Of a stretch of 60,873 nucleotides of DNA, positions 31,400 to 42,266 are shown one piece after another. Made by a program: the position numbers and the translations under genes. Origin of the DNA: Nitrincola sp. (GTDB taxonomy: Bacteria > Pseudomonadota > Gammaproteobacteria > Pseudomonadales > Balneatricaceae). The first letter of the stretch is position 1; each line of letters opens with the position of its first letter. Location of the stretch: positions 1 through 60,873 of the forward strand of contig JAJOJN010000126.1 of NCBI GenBank assembly GCA_021208565.1, written 5' to 3'. Under the pieces are notes generated by a model. The model worked only from the letters and a program-made list of their open reading frames with translations, had not been told where the DNA came from and made no database searches.

Positions 31400-32746
31400 A
31401 TGCCAGCCAAACATCGTCGATCCAGCCAGCACAAACCGACCCAAACCCTACCAAGTATCGACAGCCCTGTTGAAATTCTTCGTTACAGTGACGAATGTCG
31501 AGGCATCGCCACCCTGAAAGGTAAAACGGTGTTTGTCCGTAACGCACTATTAGGTGAAACCGTTCATCTTCGTCTTGAGATCGCTCATAAGCGTTTTGAC
31601 GAGGCCGACACCACGGATGTGGTTCACAAAAGTGAGGATCGAGTCGAGCCTGTCTGTCGTCATTATGGTCAATGTGGTGGTTGTGATTTGCAGCATTTAA
31701 ATCCAACGAAAGCACCCGTGATCAAACAGGAGTTAGTACTGGGCATGTTGAAACGCACTGCTCAAGTCACACCTGAACAGATCGATCCGCCAATTAATTC
31801 GGCACCTACAGGTTATCGTCGCAGTGCGCGCATCGGAATTAATCAACGCCAACGTGATGGCGAACTCCTGACTGGTTTTCGCCGACGCCAATCGGCCAAA
31901 CTCTTAAACATCGATACATGCCCTGTGTTGGACATTCGCCTAGATCAACTCTTCAACTCGCTGCATGAGCAACTCGCCGGTTTGGATGGGGTAAAACATA
32001 TTACGGAAGTGCAAGTCACACTCGGTGATGAAAGCGGCAGTCTTAAATTCCGGGTCACCAAACCCACCACAGCCGCTATGAAACAGGCTTTTATCGAAGT
32101 CGCTGAGCGCCTAAAGTTAACGGCTTGGGTAGAGGATAGCTCTGGGCAAATTAGCCTTCTATCAAATTCATCAGATCTTAGCTTCCGTCCCGATTCATCG
32201 ACTCTATTAAGCTTTAAGCCCGGTGATTTTTTGCAGGTTAATGCTGATGTTAACCGCCAGATGATCGCTCGTGCTAAAGAGTGGCTCGACCCTCATAAGG
32301 ATGAAACGCTACTAGATCTTTTTTGCGGTCTGGGTAATTTTTCCTTACCACTTGCCAAACACTATCATCAAGTGATTGGCGTTGAAGGCAGCGCCGAATG
32401 GTGACTCGAGCAACTTTCAATGCCGAGCAGAACCAATTAGATAACGCCTGTTTTTACTGTGCCGACTTGAGCCAACCCATCAAAGATACAGCCTGGTATC
32501 GTCAGCACAACCCAGAGATCATTCTGCTGGACCCGCCTAGAACCGGTGCAGCAGAACTAATTCCTCAACTACTAACGCTTAAACCGAAAAAAAATTCTCT
32601 ATATTGCCTGCAATCCATCTGCACTGGCGAGGGATAGTAAAGTACTCATTGAAGCCGGATTCAAACTGACACGTTTTAGTGTATTGGATATGTTTCCCAA
32701 TACGGCGCATATTGAGTCCATGGCACTGTTTGAGGCAAAAAAATGA
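31400..32746 (+). CDS. rlmD: 23S rRNA (uracil(1939)-C(5))-methyltransferase RlmD, frameshifted
   Basis: SAM-dependent methyltransferase of 23S rRNA with a 4Fe-4S cluster. An N-terminal TRAM domain is followed by cluster cysteines C86, C92 and C95 (CRHYGQCGGC) plus a fourth in IDTCP. The SAM motif is LLDLFCGLGNFSLPL; the catalytic Cys lies in IACNPSALARD. Two breaks: a missing A at about 32397-32400 (SAE/MVTRATF) and the A8 run 32587-32594 (should be A7). After repair the gene ends at 32746 in an ATGA overlap with rluA. Confidence 0.92.
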
Positions 32747-33363
32747 TTGAAGTTCTCTATGCCGATGATGTCATGGTCGTGGTTTCAAAGCCGGATAATC
32801 TACTTTCAGTTCCAGGCATTGGTGAAGCCAAAAAAGATTGCCTAGTCAGTCGATTACAGACAGAGTTTCCAACCATCCGCATCGTGCATCGACTGGATTA
32901 CTCTACTTCGGGCTTACTGGTACTGGCATTAAATGCAGGTGCGCATCGTGCACTGAGCATTCAGTTTCAGGAACGCATTCCGAAAAAGCGTTATCAAGCT
33001 TTAGTGACTGGAAAGCTGGTGGAAAACGAAGGAGAAATCGATTTGCCACTTTCTCAGGATTGGGAAAACCGCCCCTGCTCAAAAGTGGACTTAGAGCAAG
33101 GTAAACCATCTTTAACACTGTGGAAATGTATTGAACGTAATGACGAGATGAGTCGAGTACTTCTCTATCCGCATACGGGTCGCTCACATCAACTCAGGGT
33201 TCACATGCTTGCGATAGGGCATCCGATCCTAGGCGACAATTTTTATACGCCAGAAGAGGCTTTTACGCAGCACGACAGACTCATGTTACACGCTGACCAG
33301 CTCGCCCTTAAGCATCCGGTCAATGGGCATTGGCTGGAATTTGAGTCACCCTGCCCTTTTTAA
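32743..33363 (+). CDS. rluA: Pseudouridine synthase RluA
   Basis: Makes pseudouridine at 23S rRNA 746 and tRNA position 32 in E. coli. The 206-residue protein has the catalytic motif HRLDYSTSG (Asp nucleophile), PKKRYQALV, DWENRP and TGRSHQLRVHMLAIGHPILGD, which align well with E. coli RluA. There is no S4 domain, as expected for RluA. It overlaps rlmD by four bases, forming an rRNA-modification pair. Confidence 0.9.
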   Translation: MIEVLYADDVMVVVSKPDNLLSVPGIGEAKKDCLVSRLQTEFPTIRIVHRLDYSTSGLLVLALNAGAHRALSIQFQERIPKKRYQALVTGKLVENEGEIDLPLSQDWENRPCSKVDLEQGKPSLTLWKCIERNDEMSRVLLYPHTGRSHQLRVHMLAIGHPILGDNFYTPEEAFTQHDRLMLHADQLALKHPVNGHWLEFESPCPF

Positions 33364-33369
33364 TTCAGA

Positions 33370-34317
33370 TTAAACGACTCTACGCAGATCGCTAGCGCTT
33401 TTCCAAGCGTCGATATTTTCGATGGTTTGCTCAATGATCGTTTGACGCGCTTGACGTGTACCCCACGCATTATGAGGCGTAACAATCAAATTAGGGATAG
33501 ACTCATCTAAGAGTCTATTACCCTCTCTGGGGGGTTCTTGAGTGAGCACATCGGTGGCGGCTCCCGCCAAGTGTCCTTGAATTAATGCATTAGCCAAGGC
33601 TTCTTCATTGACGATACCGCCACGAGCAGCATTGATCAGAAAACTATCTTTAGGCATGCGCTGTATGGCCGCTTCATCGATGAGATTTCGAGTTAAATCT
33701 GTTAGCGGGCAGTGTAAGCTCAGTACATCAATCTGCGGCAACATCTCCTCCAGCGCAAGACGTCCATCACAAGGCTGAGACCCTGCGCGAGCCGCTACAA
33801 GCACCTTCATACCGAAGGCCTCTGCTAACTGGGCAACACGCTGACCTAAAGCACCATAACCCACCAGACCTAAGGTCCGGCCTTTGAGCTCAAGAATTGG
33901 GAAATCTAACAGACAGAATTGCGAGGCTTTTTGCCACTCACCAGCTTTCACTTGACGCTGATAATCCAGGAAACGGGTATGCAACACCAGCATCAACATC
34001 AACACATGCTGCGCTACCGCATCAGTGCCATAGGCTTGAGCGTTGTAAACAGCAACATTTGCCTGTTTAGCCGCATCGAGATCTACATTGTTAACTCCAG
34101 TAGCAACAACGCAGATAAGCTTCAATGCATGCGTGTTTAGTATCACCTCTTTGGATAGCACCACTTTATTGGTGATCACCACATCAAAACCCGCTATTCG
34201 CTCAGCCACTTGTTCCGATTGTGTAGTGGAATAAGTCACAAAGTCTGAGAATTTAGACGCCAATCCACTTAGATCTAAATCATCTAGACTGGTGGTATCT
34301 AGAAAAACGCACTTCAT
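33370..34317 (-). CDS. D-2-hydroxyacid dehydrogenase family protein
   Basis: NAD(P)-dependent dehydrogenase, possibly a glycerate/hydroxypyruvate reductase. Motifs: GVNNVDLDAAKQ (substrate loop), the Rossmann LGLVGYGALGQRVA, INAARGGIVNEEAL with the catalytic Arg, a Glu in LTQEPP, and TPHNAWGT with the catalytic His. Start at 34317 (MKCVFLDT), with GGAG seven bases before. Resembles HprA-type enzymes; the exact substrate is not decided. Converges on rluA with a six-base gap. Confidence 0.85.
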   Translation of the reverse strand: MKCVFLDTTSLDDLDLSGLASKFSDFVTYSTTQSEQVAERIAGFDVVITNKVVLSKEVILNTHALKLICVVATGVNNVDLDAAKQANVAVYNAQAYGTDAVAQHVLMLMLVLHTRFLDYQRQVKAGEWQKASQFCLLDFPILELKGRTLGLVGYGALGQRVAQLAEAFGMKVLVAARAGSQPCDGRLALEEMLPQIDVLSLHCPLTDLTRNLIDEAAIQRMPKDSFLINAARGGIVNEEALANALIQGHLAGAATDVLTQEPPREGNRLLDESIPNLIVTPHNAWGTRQARQTIIEQTIENIDAWKSASDLRRVV

Positions 34318-34397
34318 GACTGACTCCAATAACTGGCAAGAAAATGAACAACAACGCTGATTGATATGTCTTTTTATAAAACTTGATTTATAAAGGC

Positions 34398-35111
34398 TTA
34401 GTCAAACTGGATACCCAGACGGCGACCCACTTCTTCATAAGCCTCGATCACGCCGCCCAAACCTTGGCGGAAACGATCTTTATCCATTTTATTTCGTGTT
34501 TCCTTATCCCATAAACGACAACCATCAGGAGAAAACTCATCCCCTAGAACAACTTGTCCTTGATACAAACCAAACTCAAGCTTGTAATCGACCAACAGCA
34601 AACCAGCATCGTCGAACAGCTTCTTCAAAACTTCATTGGTTTTAAAGGTCAGTTCTTTGGCAATGGCGATGTGTGCAGGATCCGCCCACCCAAAAGTAGC
34701 GATATGAGACTCATTGACCATCGGGTCACCCAGTGCATCATTTTTCAGAAACATCTCAAAGGTTGGTGGATTTAAGGTCATGCCCTCTTCAACACCTAAA
34801 CGACGGCATAAAGAGCCTGCCGCATAGTTACGAACGACACACTCAATCGGCATCATTTTTAGGCACTTAACCAGACTTTCAGTATCGGACAGCAAGGCTT
34901 CGAAGTGAGTTGGAATTCCAGCTGCTTCGAGTTTTTGCATGATGAAGGCGTTAAATTTGTTGTTCACCATGCCTTTACGATCAAGCTGCTCAACTTTTTT
35001 ACCATCGAAGGCCGACGTATCATCACGAAATACCATGACCATACGATTAGGGTCATCTGTGGTAAAAACTGATTTAGCCTTACCTGCATACAACTCGCTA
35101 CGCTTTTCCAT
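34398..35111 (-). CDS. purC: SAICAR synthase
   Basis: Phosphoribosylaminoimidazole-succinocarboxamide synthase, purine pathway. 237 residues, starting with the typical [15 protein letters not shown], then [18 protein letters not shown], and [12 protein letters not shown]. Lies downstream of bamC with a 9-bp hairpin between the two genes, in the order dapA-bamC-purC known from Pseudomonas. Confidence 0.96.
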   Translation of the reverse strand: MEKRSELYAGKAKSVFTTDDPNRMVMVFRDDTSAFDGKKVEQLDRKGMVNNKFNAFIMQKLEAAGIPTHFEALLSDTESLVKCLKMMPIECVVRNYAAGSLCRRLGVEEGMTLNPPTFEMFLKNDALGDPMVNESHIATFGWADPAHIAIAKELTFKTNEVLKKLFDDAGLLLVDYKLEFGLYQGQVVLGDEFSPDGCRLWDKETRNKMDKDRFRQGLGGVIEAYEEVGRRLGIQFD

Positions 35112-35127
35112 TCATATCTCCAATGAA

Positions 35128-35150
35128 CAACGCCCAAATAATGGGCGTTG
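35128..35150 (-). other. Hairpin in the bamC-purC gap
   Basis: CAACGCCCA (35128-35136) pairs perfectly with TGGGCGTTG (35142-35150) across a 5-base loop. There is no T tract. It lies 17 bases before the purC start, near its ribosome binding site, so mRNA processing or translation control is possible. Confidence 0.5.
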
Positions 35151-35191
35151 TCGTGATCTGTTCTACTGTAGAAAAAATTACATTATTGATT

Positions 35192-36589
35192 TTAGATACT
35201 TTCAGGCAATTGATTTCTGATTTGCCAGAGGATCTCTTCCGCAACTACCGCAGGGGCGGCGATCTCATCCTGCGTCAGTACAGAAACGATCACACCTGTG
35301 CGAGTACGATTGAGCACAACTTGGTATCGACCAACATGCTCATACTGCCCTGTGTCTGCATTCAAAATACCGCTTCGACCGCCACCAAAAACAAAGATCA
35401 CTCGACCACCTAACCAAATCTTATAGCCTGGTTGGTTAGCAGGGTTGTTCGGGTCGTTCAAATCATTTGCGATATCTTCATCCGCCGCAAGCTCTGCTGA
35501 GGTTCTAGCACCCCTAGATGAGTAGGATATGGTCTCTTGCTCACTGGAGGAGTCACCAAATCCTAACGCCGACGTAATAAAGCCAGTATCTAATTTGATT
35601 TCACCGCGATCAGAGTGAAGCCACTCAAAGAATCCCATCTTACGGGTATCGTCGAATGGCGTTGTCGTTGTGTAAGTCATATAGAACTTACCTAGCTCCT
35701 GATCTTGCGTACCGACATCGAGACCAGCGGCTTCAATCGCTTGCGAAACCATTATCCAAGCCTGATCCGGCGAAGCATTAATTCGTAGCGCAGGGTTACC
35801 GCGTGAATCACGACCTAACTGGCTCGCTTGACCTTGCTGCTGCATGGCTAACAAAGTGTTGGCGGTAGTCGGTGCTGTTGAGCGACTTAAGTATCTTAGA
35901 AGCTCAAACATCATGTCACTCTGGAAGGCAATATCGTTCTGAAAGCCATCCCATTCGATTTGATCAGGTTGCTGTCCTGCAGGGAACTGAACATGGCGCA
36001 TACGAATAGAGGTTCGATCATAATTATCAGGGTCTGGACGCACTAACACCTGCAATTTATTGTCAGCAGGGCCTTCCATTTGCGTTAAGGTTAAACGTTT
36101 AATCCAACGATCAACGAAACCATAGTCCCTACCATCAGTTCTAATCCAGTCTGTTTCAATAATGCCCTGTCGAGGATCTGTTCTGGCGATCCTGACGTTA
36201 TGATAACTCCAGAAATCCAGTGTTTTGTTCCAAACATCTGCAATGGGTTCATCAACAAAGATAACCCGCTCACCTTCAAGCCTCGCAAGATTGACAGAGT
36301 CAGAGGTTGGATCGGCATAAAAGAACTCAGGACGAGGTACTTGGAATCGACCCGTTGAACGACTGGCAGTAGTTTCTACCTGAGGCACAACCAGTAGATC
36401 ACTCGTTTCTCTCGCTTGGATATGATCGGGAATGACCAATCGCTGACCAGATTCAGCCAACTCATAGTCTTGACTACGGTCACGAATTAAACCGTGCTCT
36501 CCATAAACAGGATTTTTGATAGAGCCACAACCGGCAAGAGAAAGGGCCAGAACCACAAGGGTCGGCGCTACAAAAGAGATCCTGTTCAT
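35192..36589 (-). CDS. bamC: Outer membrane assembly lipoprotein BamC, long form
   Basis: Lipoprotein of the BAM complex that inserts beta-barrel proteins. Start at 36589 (MNRISFVAP), with AGG seven bases upstream; lipobox LSLAGC. It has two helix-grip type domains (around WIRTDGRDYGFVDRW and DQAWIMVSQAIEAAGL). At about 465 residues it is clearly longer than E. coli BamC (344). The extra length includes an acidic, low-complexity insert near residues 365-400 and a long C-terminal strand region. Gene context dapA-bamC-purC supports the call. Confidence 0.85.
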   Translation of the reverse strand: MNRISFVAPTLVVLALSLAGCGSIKNPVYGEHGLIRDRSQDYELAESGQRLVIPDHIQARETSDLLVVPQVETTASRSTGRFQVPRPEFFYADPTSDSVNLARLEGERVIFVDEPIADVWNKTLDFWSYHNVRIARTDPRQGIIETDWIRTDGRDYGFVDRWIKRLTLTQMEGPADNKLQVLVRPDPDNYDRTSIRMRHVQFPAGQQPDQIEWDGFQNDIAFQSDMMFELLRYLSRSTAPTTANTLLAMQQQGQASQLGRDSRGNPALRINASPDQAWIMVSQAIEAAGLDVGTQDQELGKFYMTYTTTTPFDDTRKMGFFEWLHSDRGEIKLDTGFITSALGFGDSSSEQETISYSSRGARTSAELAADEDIANDLNDPNNPANQPGYKIWLGGRVIFVFGGGRSGILNADTGQYEHVGRYQVVLNRTRTGVIVSVLTQDEIAAPAVVAEEILWQIRNQLPESI

Positions 36590-36603
36590 AACATTACCTA
36601 TAA

Positions 36604-37479
36604 TCATGCAATTCCACTGTCTTTGAGTGCTTGGCGAACAAGGTCATGATATTGACTTGACAAAGGCGTTAATGGCAAGCGCAAACCACCTTGCATCAAT
36701 CCCATTTCAGCCAAAGCCCATTTCACCGGAATAGGGTTCGCCTCAACAAAAAGTGTCGTATGTAAAGGCATCAGGCGCTGCTGAAGTGCTCTAGCGGCTT
36801 CAGCCTCTCCTGCCAAGCCTAAACGACACAATTCAGCCATTTCAGCAGGCGCTACGTTGGCGGTTACCGAGATATTACCTTGTCCACCCAATAAGATGAG
36901 TTCGATAGCCGTCGCATCATCTCCTGAATAAACCGCAAAGTTCTCAGGAGTGGCCTCGATTAAGTGCTTCGCACGCTCAAGGTTACCGGTTGCCTCTTTG
37001 ATACCGACAATATTCGCCACATTCATTAAGCGAAGCACCGTCTCAGGTAACATATCACAAGCAGTTCGACCCGGAACATTGTAAAGAATTTGAGGAATAT
37101 CAACCGATTCAGCTATTTTAGCATAATGCTGATACAAACCCTCTTGAGTTGGCTTGTTGTAGTAAGGCGTCACCAGCAAACTCGCATCGGCACCAACCGA
37201 CTTAGCAGCACGAGTGAGTTCAATCGCTTCACGCGTAGAGTTAGCACCGGTACCCGCAATGACAGGGATACGCCCGTTAACTTGATCTACCACAAAGCGA
37301 ATGGCCTCAGTATGCTCATCGCAATCCAATGTCGCTGATTCACCAGTCGTCCCTACTGCAACGATGGATGCGGTCCCCTTTTCGACATGGAACTCAACTA
37401 AACGCTTGAGCGCCTCCCAGTCGATATCTCCATTCAAGGTCATAGGGGTGACCAACGCTACCATACTGCCGCAAATCAT
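36604..37479 (-). CDS. dapA: 4-hydroxy-tetrahydrodipicolinate synthase
   Basis: First committed step of lysine/diaminopimelate synthesis, condensing pyruvate with aspartate semialdehyde. Start at 37479 ([12 protein letters not shown]), with GGAG six bases upstream. Family motifs: [20 protein letters not shown] with the catalytic Tyr, and [10 protein letters not shown] with the Schiff-base Lys. About 291 residues. Confidence 0.96.
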   Translation of the reverse strand: MICGSMVALVTPMTLNGDIDWEALKRLVEFHVEKGTASIVAVGTTGESATLDCDEHTEAIRFVVDQVNGRIPVIAGTGANSTREAIELTRAAKSVGADASLLVTPYYNKPTQEGLYQHYAKIAESVDIPQILYNVPGRTACDMLPETVLRLMNVANIVGIKEATGNLERAKHLIEATPENFAVYSGDDATAIELILLGGQGNISVTANVAPAEMAELCRLGLAGEAEAARALQQRLMPLHTTLFVEANPIPVKWALAEMGLMQGGLRLPLTPLSSQYHDLVRQALKDSGIA

Positions 37480-37667
37480 TGTGTTCTCCATTATATTCTG
37501 GTGATGCTAGATCTGAACCAACACCAAGACTCAAAAAAGCAAGGTTAACCTACTGAACCACTTCTGCTATCGTTATCGTATTCGAATGACCCGTCATTCT
37601 AAACGAAGTACCCCCCATAAGCGTAGTGGTAGAGACATTTTTAACGAGACTTTTTTAGGAGCAAATT

Positions 37668-38135
37668 ATGACAGCGCCGATTATCGGTCAACCCGTGCCT
37701 GATTTCACTGCAACGGCCACCAGCGACATGCAAGTTAAGTTAAATGAATTAAGGGGACGTAACCTAGTCATCTACTTTTACCCCAAAGACAGCACCCCAG
37801 GATGCACAACGGAAGGACAAGATTTCAGAGATCTCTATTCCGAATTTCAAGCAGCCGAAACGGAGATCTTTGGCGTATCCAGAGATAGCTTAAGAAGTCA
37901 TGAAAACTTTCGCACCAAGCAATCTTTTCCCTTTCAACTGATCAGTGATCCAGAAGAAGAGTTATGTAAACTTTTTGATGTTATCAAGCTTAAAAAGCTC
38001 TATGGCAAAGAATATATGGGAATAGACCGAAGCACATTCTTAATCGATAAGGAAGGCATCTTGCGTCATGAATGGCGTCAAGTGAAGGTAAAGGGACATG
38101 CTGCAGAGGTGCTCGATACCGTCAAACAACTTTGA
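37668..38135 (+). CDS. bcp: Thioredoxin-dependent peroxiredoxin Bcp
   Basis: Reduces hydrogen peroxide and organic peroxides. The peroxidatic Cys is C46 in YPKDSTPGCTTEG. The position five residues later, Cys in E. coli Bcp, is Gln here; the only other Cys is near residue 100, so the resolving step likely differs (1-Cys or other partner). 155 residues; TAGGAGC upstream is a good ribosome site. Converges with perM. Confidence 0.92.
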   Translation: MTAPIIGQPVPDFTATATSDMQVKLNELRGRNLVIYFYPKDSTPGCTTEGQDFRDLYSEFQAAETEIFGVSRDSLRSHENFRTKQSFPFQLISDPEEELCKLFDVIKLKKLYGKEYMGIDRSTFLIDKEGILRHEWRQVKVKGHAAEVLDTVKQL

Positions 38136-38175
38136 GTTTGATATCGACAAAAATACGCCTAATCGAGATAAACGA

Positions 38176-38197
38176 CAGGAGCCACCTAGGGCTCCTG
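38176..38197. terminator. Hairpin between bcp and perM
   Basis: CAGGAGCC (38176-38183) pairs perfectly with GGCTCCTG (38190-38197). It spans the perM stop codon between two convergent genes. No T tract, so termination is only likely. Confidence 0.5.
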
Positions 38198-39281
38198 CAT
38201 CTCTTCAATCTGCTGCTTCTCTTCGGCTACCTGCTCAAGTGCTGCCGGCCAAGCATTGACAATTGATTTCACCAGTGTGGCTAGCGGTATGGCAAAGAAA
38301 ACCCCTAACACTCCCCAAATACTGCCAAACAGCAAAACCGCCACGATAATTGAGACAGGGTGCAAATTAACCGCTTCAGAAAACAGAATAGGCACCAGAA
38401 CATTACCATCCAGCGCCTGGATAATAAAATAGGCCGCCATCAGTGTCAGAAACTCAGGCCCCCAACCCCACTGAAAGAATGCCACACCCGCAACAGGAAT
38501 TGTGACTAAGGCGGCGCCAATATAGGGAATCACAACAGACAAACCGACCATTACAGCCAACAGCGCTGCATAGTTTAGCCCCAGAAATACAAACACCACA
38601 TAAGAAACAGCACCGACGATTAGAATCTCGATGGTTTTACCCCGTATGTAATTGGCGATTTGAGCATCCATTTCGGTCCAGACACGGCGCATTAGATCTC
38701 TTTTTTCAGGCAAATAGTTGGCGATACTGCCTGCCAAAACACTGCCATCTTTCATAAAGAAAAACACCAGTATTGGCACCAGTATCAAGTAAATTAGCAT
38801 GGCCACAATATTGGTGATCGAGTGCAATGAAAAGGTTAAAGCCCACTGCCAAGCACGTCCAATTTCTGCCGCAGCAACCGAACTCAGTTGACGAATCTGA
38901 TCTTCAGTAACCAATTCCGGATAACGGTCTGGCAGAAACAGCAAGGCTTTTTGGATTTCTGTTACGATACGGGGCGCTTCATTCAGAAAGGTTAATAACT
39001 GACGCCACACTTGAGGTAACACGAGCAACATAAAAGCTAGAAAAGCGGCCATAAAGCTACTAAAGACCAAAAGTACAGCGGCTTTATGGGGCATATAACG
39101 GGCGCAACGTTGCACCGCACCCTGCATTAAAAATGCTAGGATAATACTAAAAAAACACCGGAGCGAGCGCCTTACCTACGGTTAAAATGATGACTAGAGA
39201 AATAGCTAAGAGCACAAATAACAGTAAGGCTTCTTCATCGGAAAAGTAGCGATGTATCCATTTGCTAATAATTTTGAACAT
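38186..39281 (-). CDS. AI-2E family transporter / PerM-like, frameshifted
   Basis: Polytopic membrane protein of the PerM/TqsA family, known as a putative permease; the substrate is not decided. An A7 run (39149-39155) breaks the frame. With A6 the N terminus reads MFKIISKWIHRYFSDEEALL from 39281 and joins VFFSIILAFLMQGAV. It has about eight membrane segments, with the family motif VIPYIGAALVTIPV and FSEAVNLHPVSIIVAVLLFG. Total about 365 residues. Sits between bcp and the TusA-like gene, as in Pseudomonas. Confidence 0.82.
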
Positions 39282-39304
39282 AATGATTCAAACTCGAATT
39301 AAAC

Positions 39305-39545
39305 TCAGCCACGACGAATTAAGTAGATGAAACGATCTTCATCAGTGAACGACTCTAAGAGTGTGTGGTCTGATTGATCAGTGAAGGCTTTAAAATCTCG
39401 GACTGAGCCCGCATCTGTCGCGACAACCTTGAGTAATTGAGCGGGTTGCATTCTTACTCAAAGCTTGTTTCGCTTTGAGCAAAGGTAGAGGACAGTTCAA
39501 ACCGGAGGCGTCCAATAATTGATCTGGCTCTAGTTGGCTAGACAT
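39305..39545 (-). CDS. TusA/SirA-family sulfur carrier-like protein, frameshifted
   Basis: Short gene, 79 residues after repair, with the TusA-type CPxP motif in LNCPLPLLKAKQAL (Cys18). One base too many near 39450 (KNAT should read KMQP) splits it; downstream it reads LLKVVATDAGSVRDF and ends IYLIRRG. TusA-like proteins carry persulfide sulfur. The Pseudomonas homologue at this place has been tied to molybdenum enzymes and biofilm. It starts 262 bases from divergent bepA's side and ends 23 bases before perM. Confidence 0.8.
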
Positions 39546-39658
39546 AAATACCTCAAACAATGATTCAATGAATGACGCTAGACGATAACACTGCGCTTAG
39601 ATTAAAGTGCTCTTATCACTATTACAACCAAACTTTATGACAGGTTAGGCCGCTTCCC

Positions 39659-41101
39659 TTGAAAAAACTGTTACTTTCACTATTGATTAGCATCCCTTTG
39701 ATAAGCGTTGCATTGGCAAATCCAACCCAAGCATCCACTAATCTTCCGAGCCTCTCTACTCCGATGGCAACCAGCTCTTTGTCAACCGAGTATCGATTGG
39801 GTCGCAACTGGGCTAGAATTCTCCGTGGCAGAGCACCCTTGCTACACGACCCTTTAACATTTCATTATCTAGATGAACTACTCTGGGATCTCGTGCCTCA
39901 CAGTGAACTGTCGGATCGACGCCTTGAACTGATTGTGGTTGATAATCCAACCTTTAACGCCTTTGCGGTACCTGGCGGTATTATTGGTGTCCACAGTGGA
40001 TTGATCGTAGCAGCAGGCTCTGAAGATGAACTAGCTTCTGTATTGGCCCACGAACTAGCTCACCTGAGTCAACGTCATTATGCCCAACGCATTGAAGAGG
40101 AAAGACGCAACCGTCCCATGGTATTGGCTGGCGTGTTAGCCAGTATCCTTATCGCTTCAGCCAGTCCCGAGGGGGGTGCAGCAGCTTTAACTGGTACCAT
40201 TGGTGCTCAAGCTCAGGCGCAACTAAATTTTAGTCGACGCAATGAAGAAGAAGCCGATCGTATTGGCATGCAAACATTGGTTCAAGCCAATCGAGATCCT
40301 CGTGCAATGCCACAAATGTTTTCCAGACTACAGCGCAGCTATCGCTTTTATGGACAACGCCCACCCGAGTTTTTGCTGACTCACCCGGTTACGGAATCAC
40401 GTATTGCTGATTCATTAAATCGTGCTGAGTCCTTACCTCCAGTAACACCTAGACCCAAAACTATCGATTTTGATTTGATTAAGACGCGTATGGAAGTTCA
40501 CCTGACGCAACAACCTGGTGAAGCTGTGCAGAGATTCAGTACAGAAGCCAGAGAGAACAACACGCCTAAATCTCATTATGGCTCGCTACTTGCGGGAATA
40601 CGTGCGAATGATCTAGCTCTTGCGCGTCGCTCACTTGAGCAGTTACCTAACCAATGGAGACAACATCTTTATGTACAACTCTCTGAACTGGAATTATTGC
40701 TCGCTGAGAAAAATTATCCATCTGCACAACAGCTTTCATCGCGCTTAATGGGTCTCTACCCAGGCAGTTATCCTGTGATGAAACTGCATGCAGCAACGCT
40801 TTATCAATCTGGGCGAGCGGCAGAGTCAGTGCCTGTCTACAAAGCGATCCTGCAAAATTTCCCAACCGACGTAGACAGTTGGTATCAACTTGCAGAAGCT
40901 GAAGGACTGGCTGGTAACATTATTGGTGTCCATGAAGCGAGAATTCAGTATTTTTTGCTCACGGGTAATATCGATAGTGCCATGCAACAAGTGACCTTCG
41001 CCAAGCGTGAAAGAAACTTACAACCATCTGATTTGGCTAGGTTAGAGCAACTGGAGGCGGAGACTGTTGAGATCCGCCGCCAGCTTCGCGAAGACTTCTA
41101 A
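39659..41101 (+). CDS. bepA: Periplasmic M48 metalloprotease/chaperone BepA
   Basis: Supports outer-membrane protein assembly and degrades stalled LptD and BamA. Start TTG (39659-39661), giving a signal peptide MKKLLLSLLISIPLISVALA. The zinc motif is AHELAHLSQRH, and NEEEADRIGM holds the third ligand Glu. The C-terminal half has TPR-type repeats (QRFSTEARENN, YPGSYPVMKLHAATLYQSGR). 480 residues matches the family. Its neighbour order with tusA-like, perM and bcp is conserved in Pseudomonas. Confidence 0.9.
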   Translation: MKKLLLSLLISIPLISVALANPTQASTNLPSLSTPMATSSLSTEYRLGRNWARILRGRAPLLHDPLTFHYLDELLWDLVPHSELSDRRLELIVVDNPTFNAFAVPGGIIGVHSGLIVAAGSEDELASVLAHELAHLSQRHYAQRIEEERRNRPMVLAGVLASILIASASPEGGAAALTGTIGAQAQAQLNFSRRNEEEADRIGMQTLVQANRDPRAMPQMFSRLQRSYRFYGQRPPEFLLTHPVTESRIADSLNRAESLPPVTPRPKTIDFDLIKTRMEVHLTQQPGEAVQRFSTEARENNTPKSHYGSLLAGIRANDLALARRSLEQLPNQWRQHLYVQLSELELLLAEKNYPSAQQLSSRLMGLYPGSYPVMKLHAATLYQSGRAAESVPVYKAILQNFPTDVDSWYQLAEAEGLAGNIIGVHEARIQYFLLTGNIDSAMQQVTFAKRERNLQPSDLARLEQLEAETVEIRRQLREDF

Positions 41102-41120
41102 AGACAACTTTTCAAACAGG

Positions 41121-42165
41121 TCACTTTAGCGGAAAATCTAACATTCGCTGAAGTGGCTTGCGAGCACGATCAATCAACTGCTCTGACACTATAATCTCTT
41201 GATCTCCACTCAAGAGCACATCGCGCAGATTTTCCAAGCCATTCATAGCCATCCAAGGACAATGTGCACAACTGCGACAAGTGGCGCCAGTGCCACCTGT
41301 TGGTGCTTCAATTAACACCTTACCAGGTGCGGCTTGTTGCATTTTGTAGAAAATCCCACGATCCGTTGCAACGATAAACATCGGATTGGGTAAAGTTGCG
41401 GCTGCATTAATCAGCTGGCTTGTTGACCCAACCACGTCGGCCAGTTCAACAACAGCATCTGGTGACTCAGGATGAACAAGAATCGCCGCATCGGGATAGA
41501 CTTTTTTTAAGATCCTGCAACCCTTTAGCTTTAAACTCTTCATGAACAATGCAAGCACCGTCCCATAACAACATAGTAGCACCCGTTTTTTGGCGCACGT
41601 AATCACCAAGGTGCTTATCAGGCGCCCAAATAATCTTCTTTCCCTGATCGTGCAGATGCTCTACGACCCGTAAGGCGATACTCGAGGTAACCACCCAATC
41701 AGCTCGTGCTTTGACAGCTGCGGATGTATTGGCATAGACCACGACTTCATGGTCTGGGTGCTGGTCACAAAAAGCAGAAAACTCATCGACTGGACAACCA
41801 ATATCCAGGGAACAGGTAGCCTCAAGTGTTGGCATTAATATACGCTTCTCAGGGCTCAAAATCTTGGCAGTTTCACCCATAAATCGAACGCCTGCCACAA
41901 TCAGAGTCGATGCAGCATGCTGACTGCCAAATCGCGCCATCTCTAGAGAATCTGCTACGCATCCACCGCTTTTCTCAGCCAGCGCTTGAATCACGGGATC
42001 GGTGTAGTAATGAGCAACTAAACAAGCATCTTTCTGCTTAAGCAGTTCAACAATCTCTTCTTGCAACTCATTTTGTTGCTGATGGCTTAGTGCACCAGGT
42101 AAATGCTCTTGAGCAAAATGTTCTTGAACTAAAATACGATCAGCCAACTCTCGTGTCGTTAACAT
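41121..42165 (-). CDS. nadA: Quinolinate synthase NadA, frameshifted
   Basis: 4Fe-4S enzyme that condenses iminoaspartate with DHAP in NAD synthesis. The two parts join at the T7 run 41502-41508: with T6, GLQDLKK continues as [14 protein letters not shown]. Cluster cysteines are in [21 protein letters not shown] and [11 protein letters not shown]. Length after repair about 347 residues, as in E. coli. Converges on bepA. Confidence 0.94.
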
Positions 42166-42266
42166 GAATAGTTCGAGCTCCGAAATAGGTGTGGGACTTG
42201 CTACAGCATAAAGCGAGCACTAATGATGATTGTATCATAGCCAAAAGGAGTAGGTTGACTACCCTT

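Noticed and set aside
42166-42266. Possible tRNA between nadA and queC
   Set aside because: A tRNA-Lys is found near this locus in Pseudomonas, but no cloverleaf or TTCRA arm was seen here.
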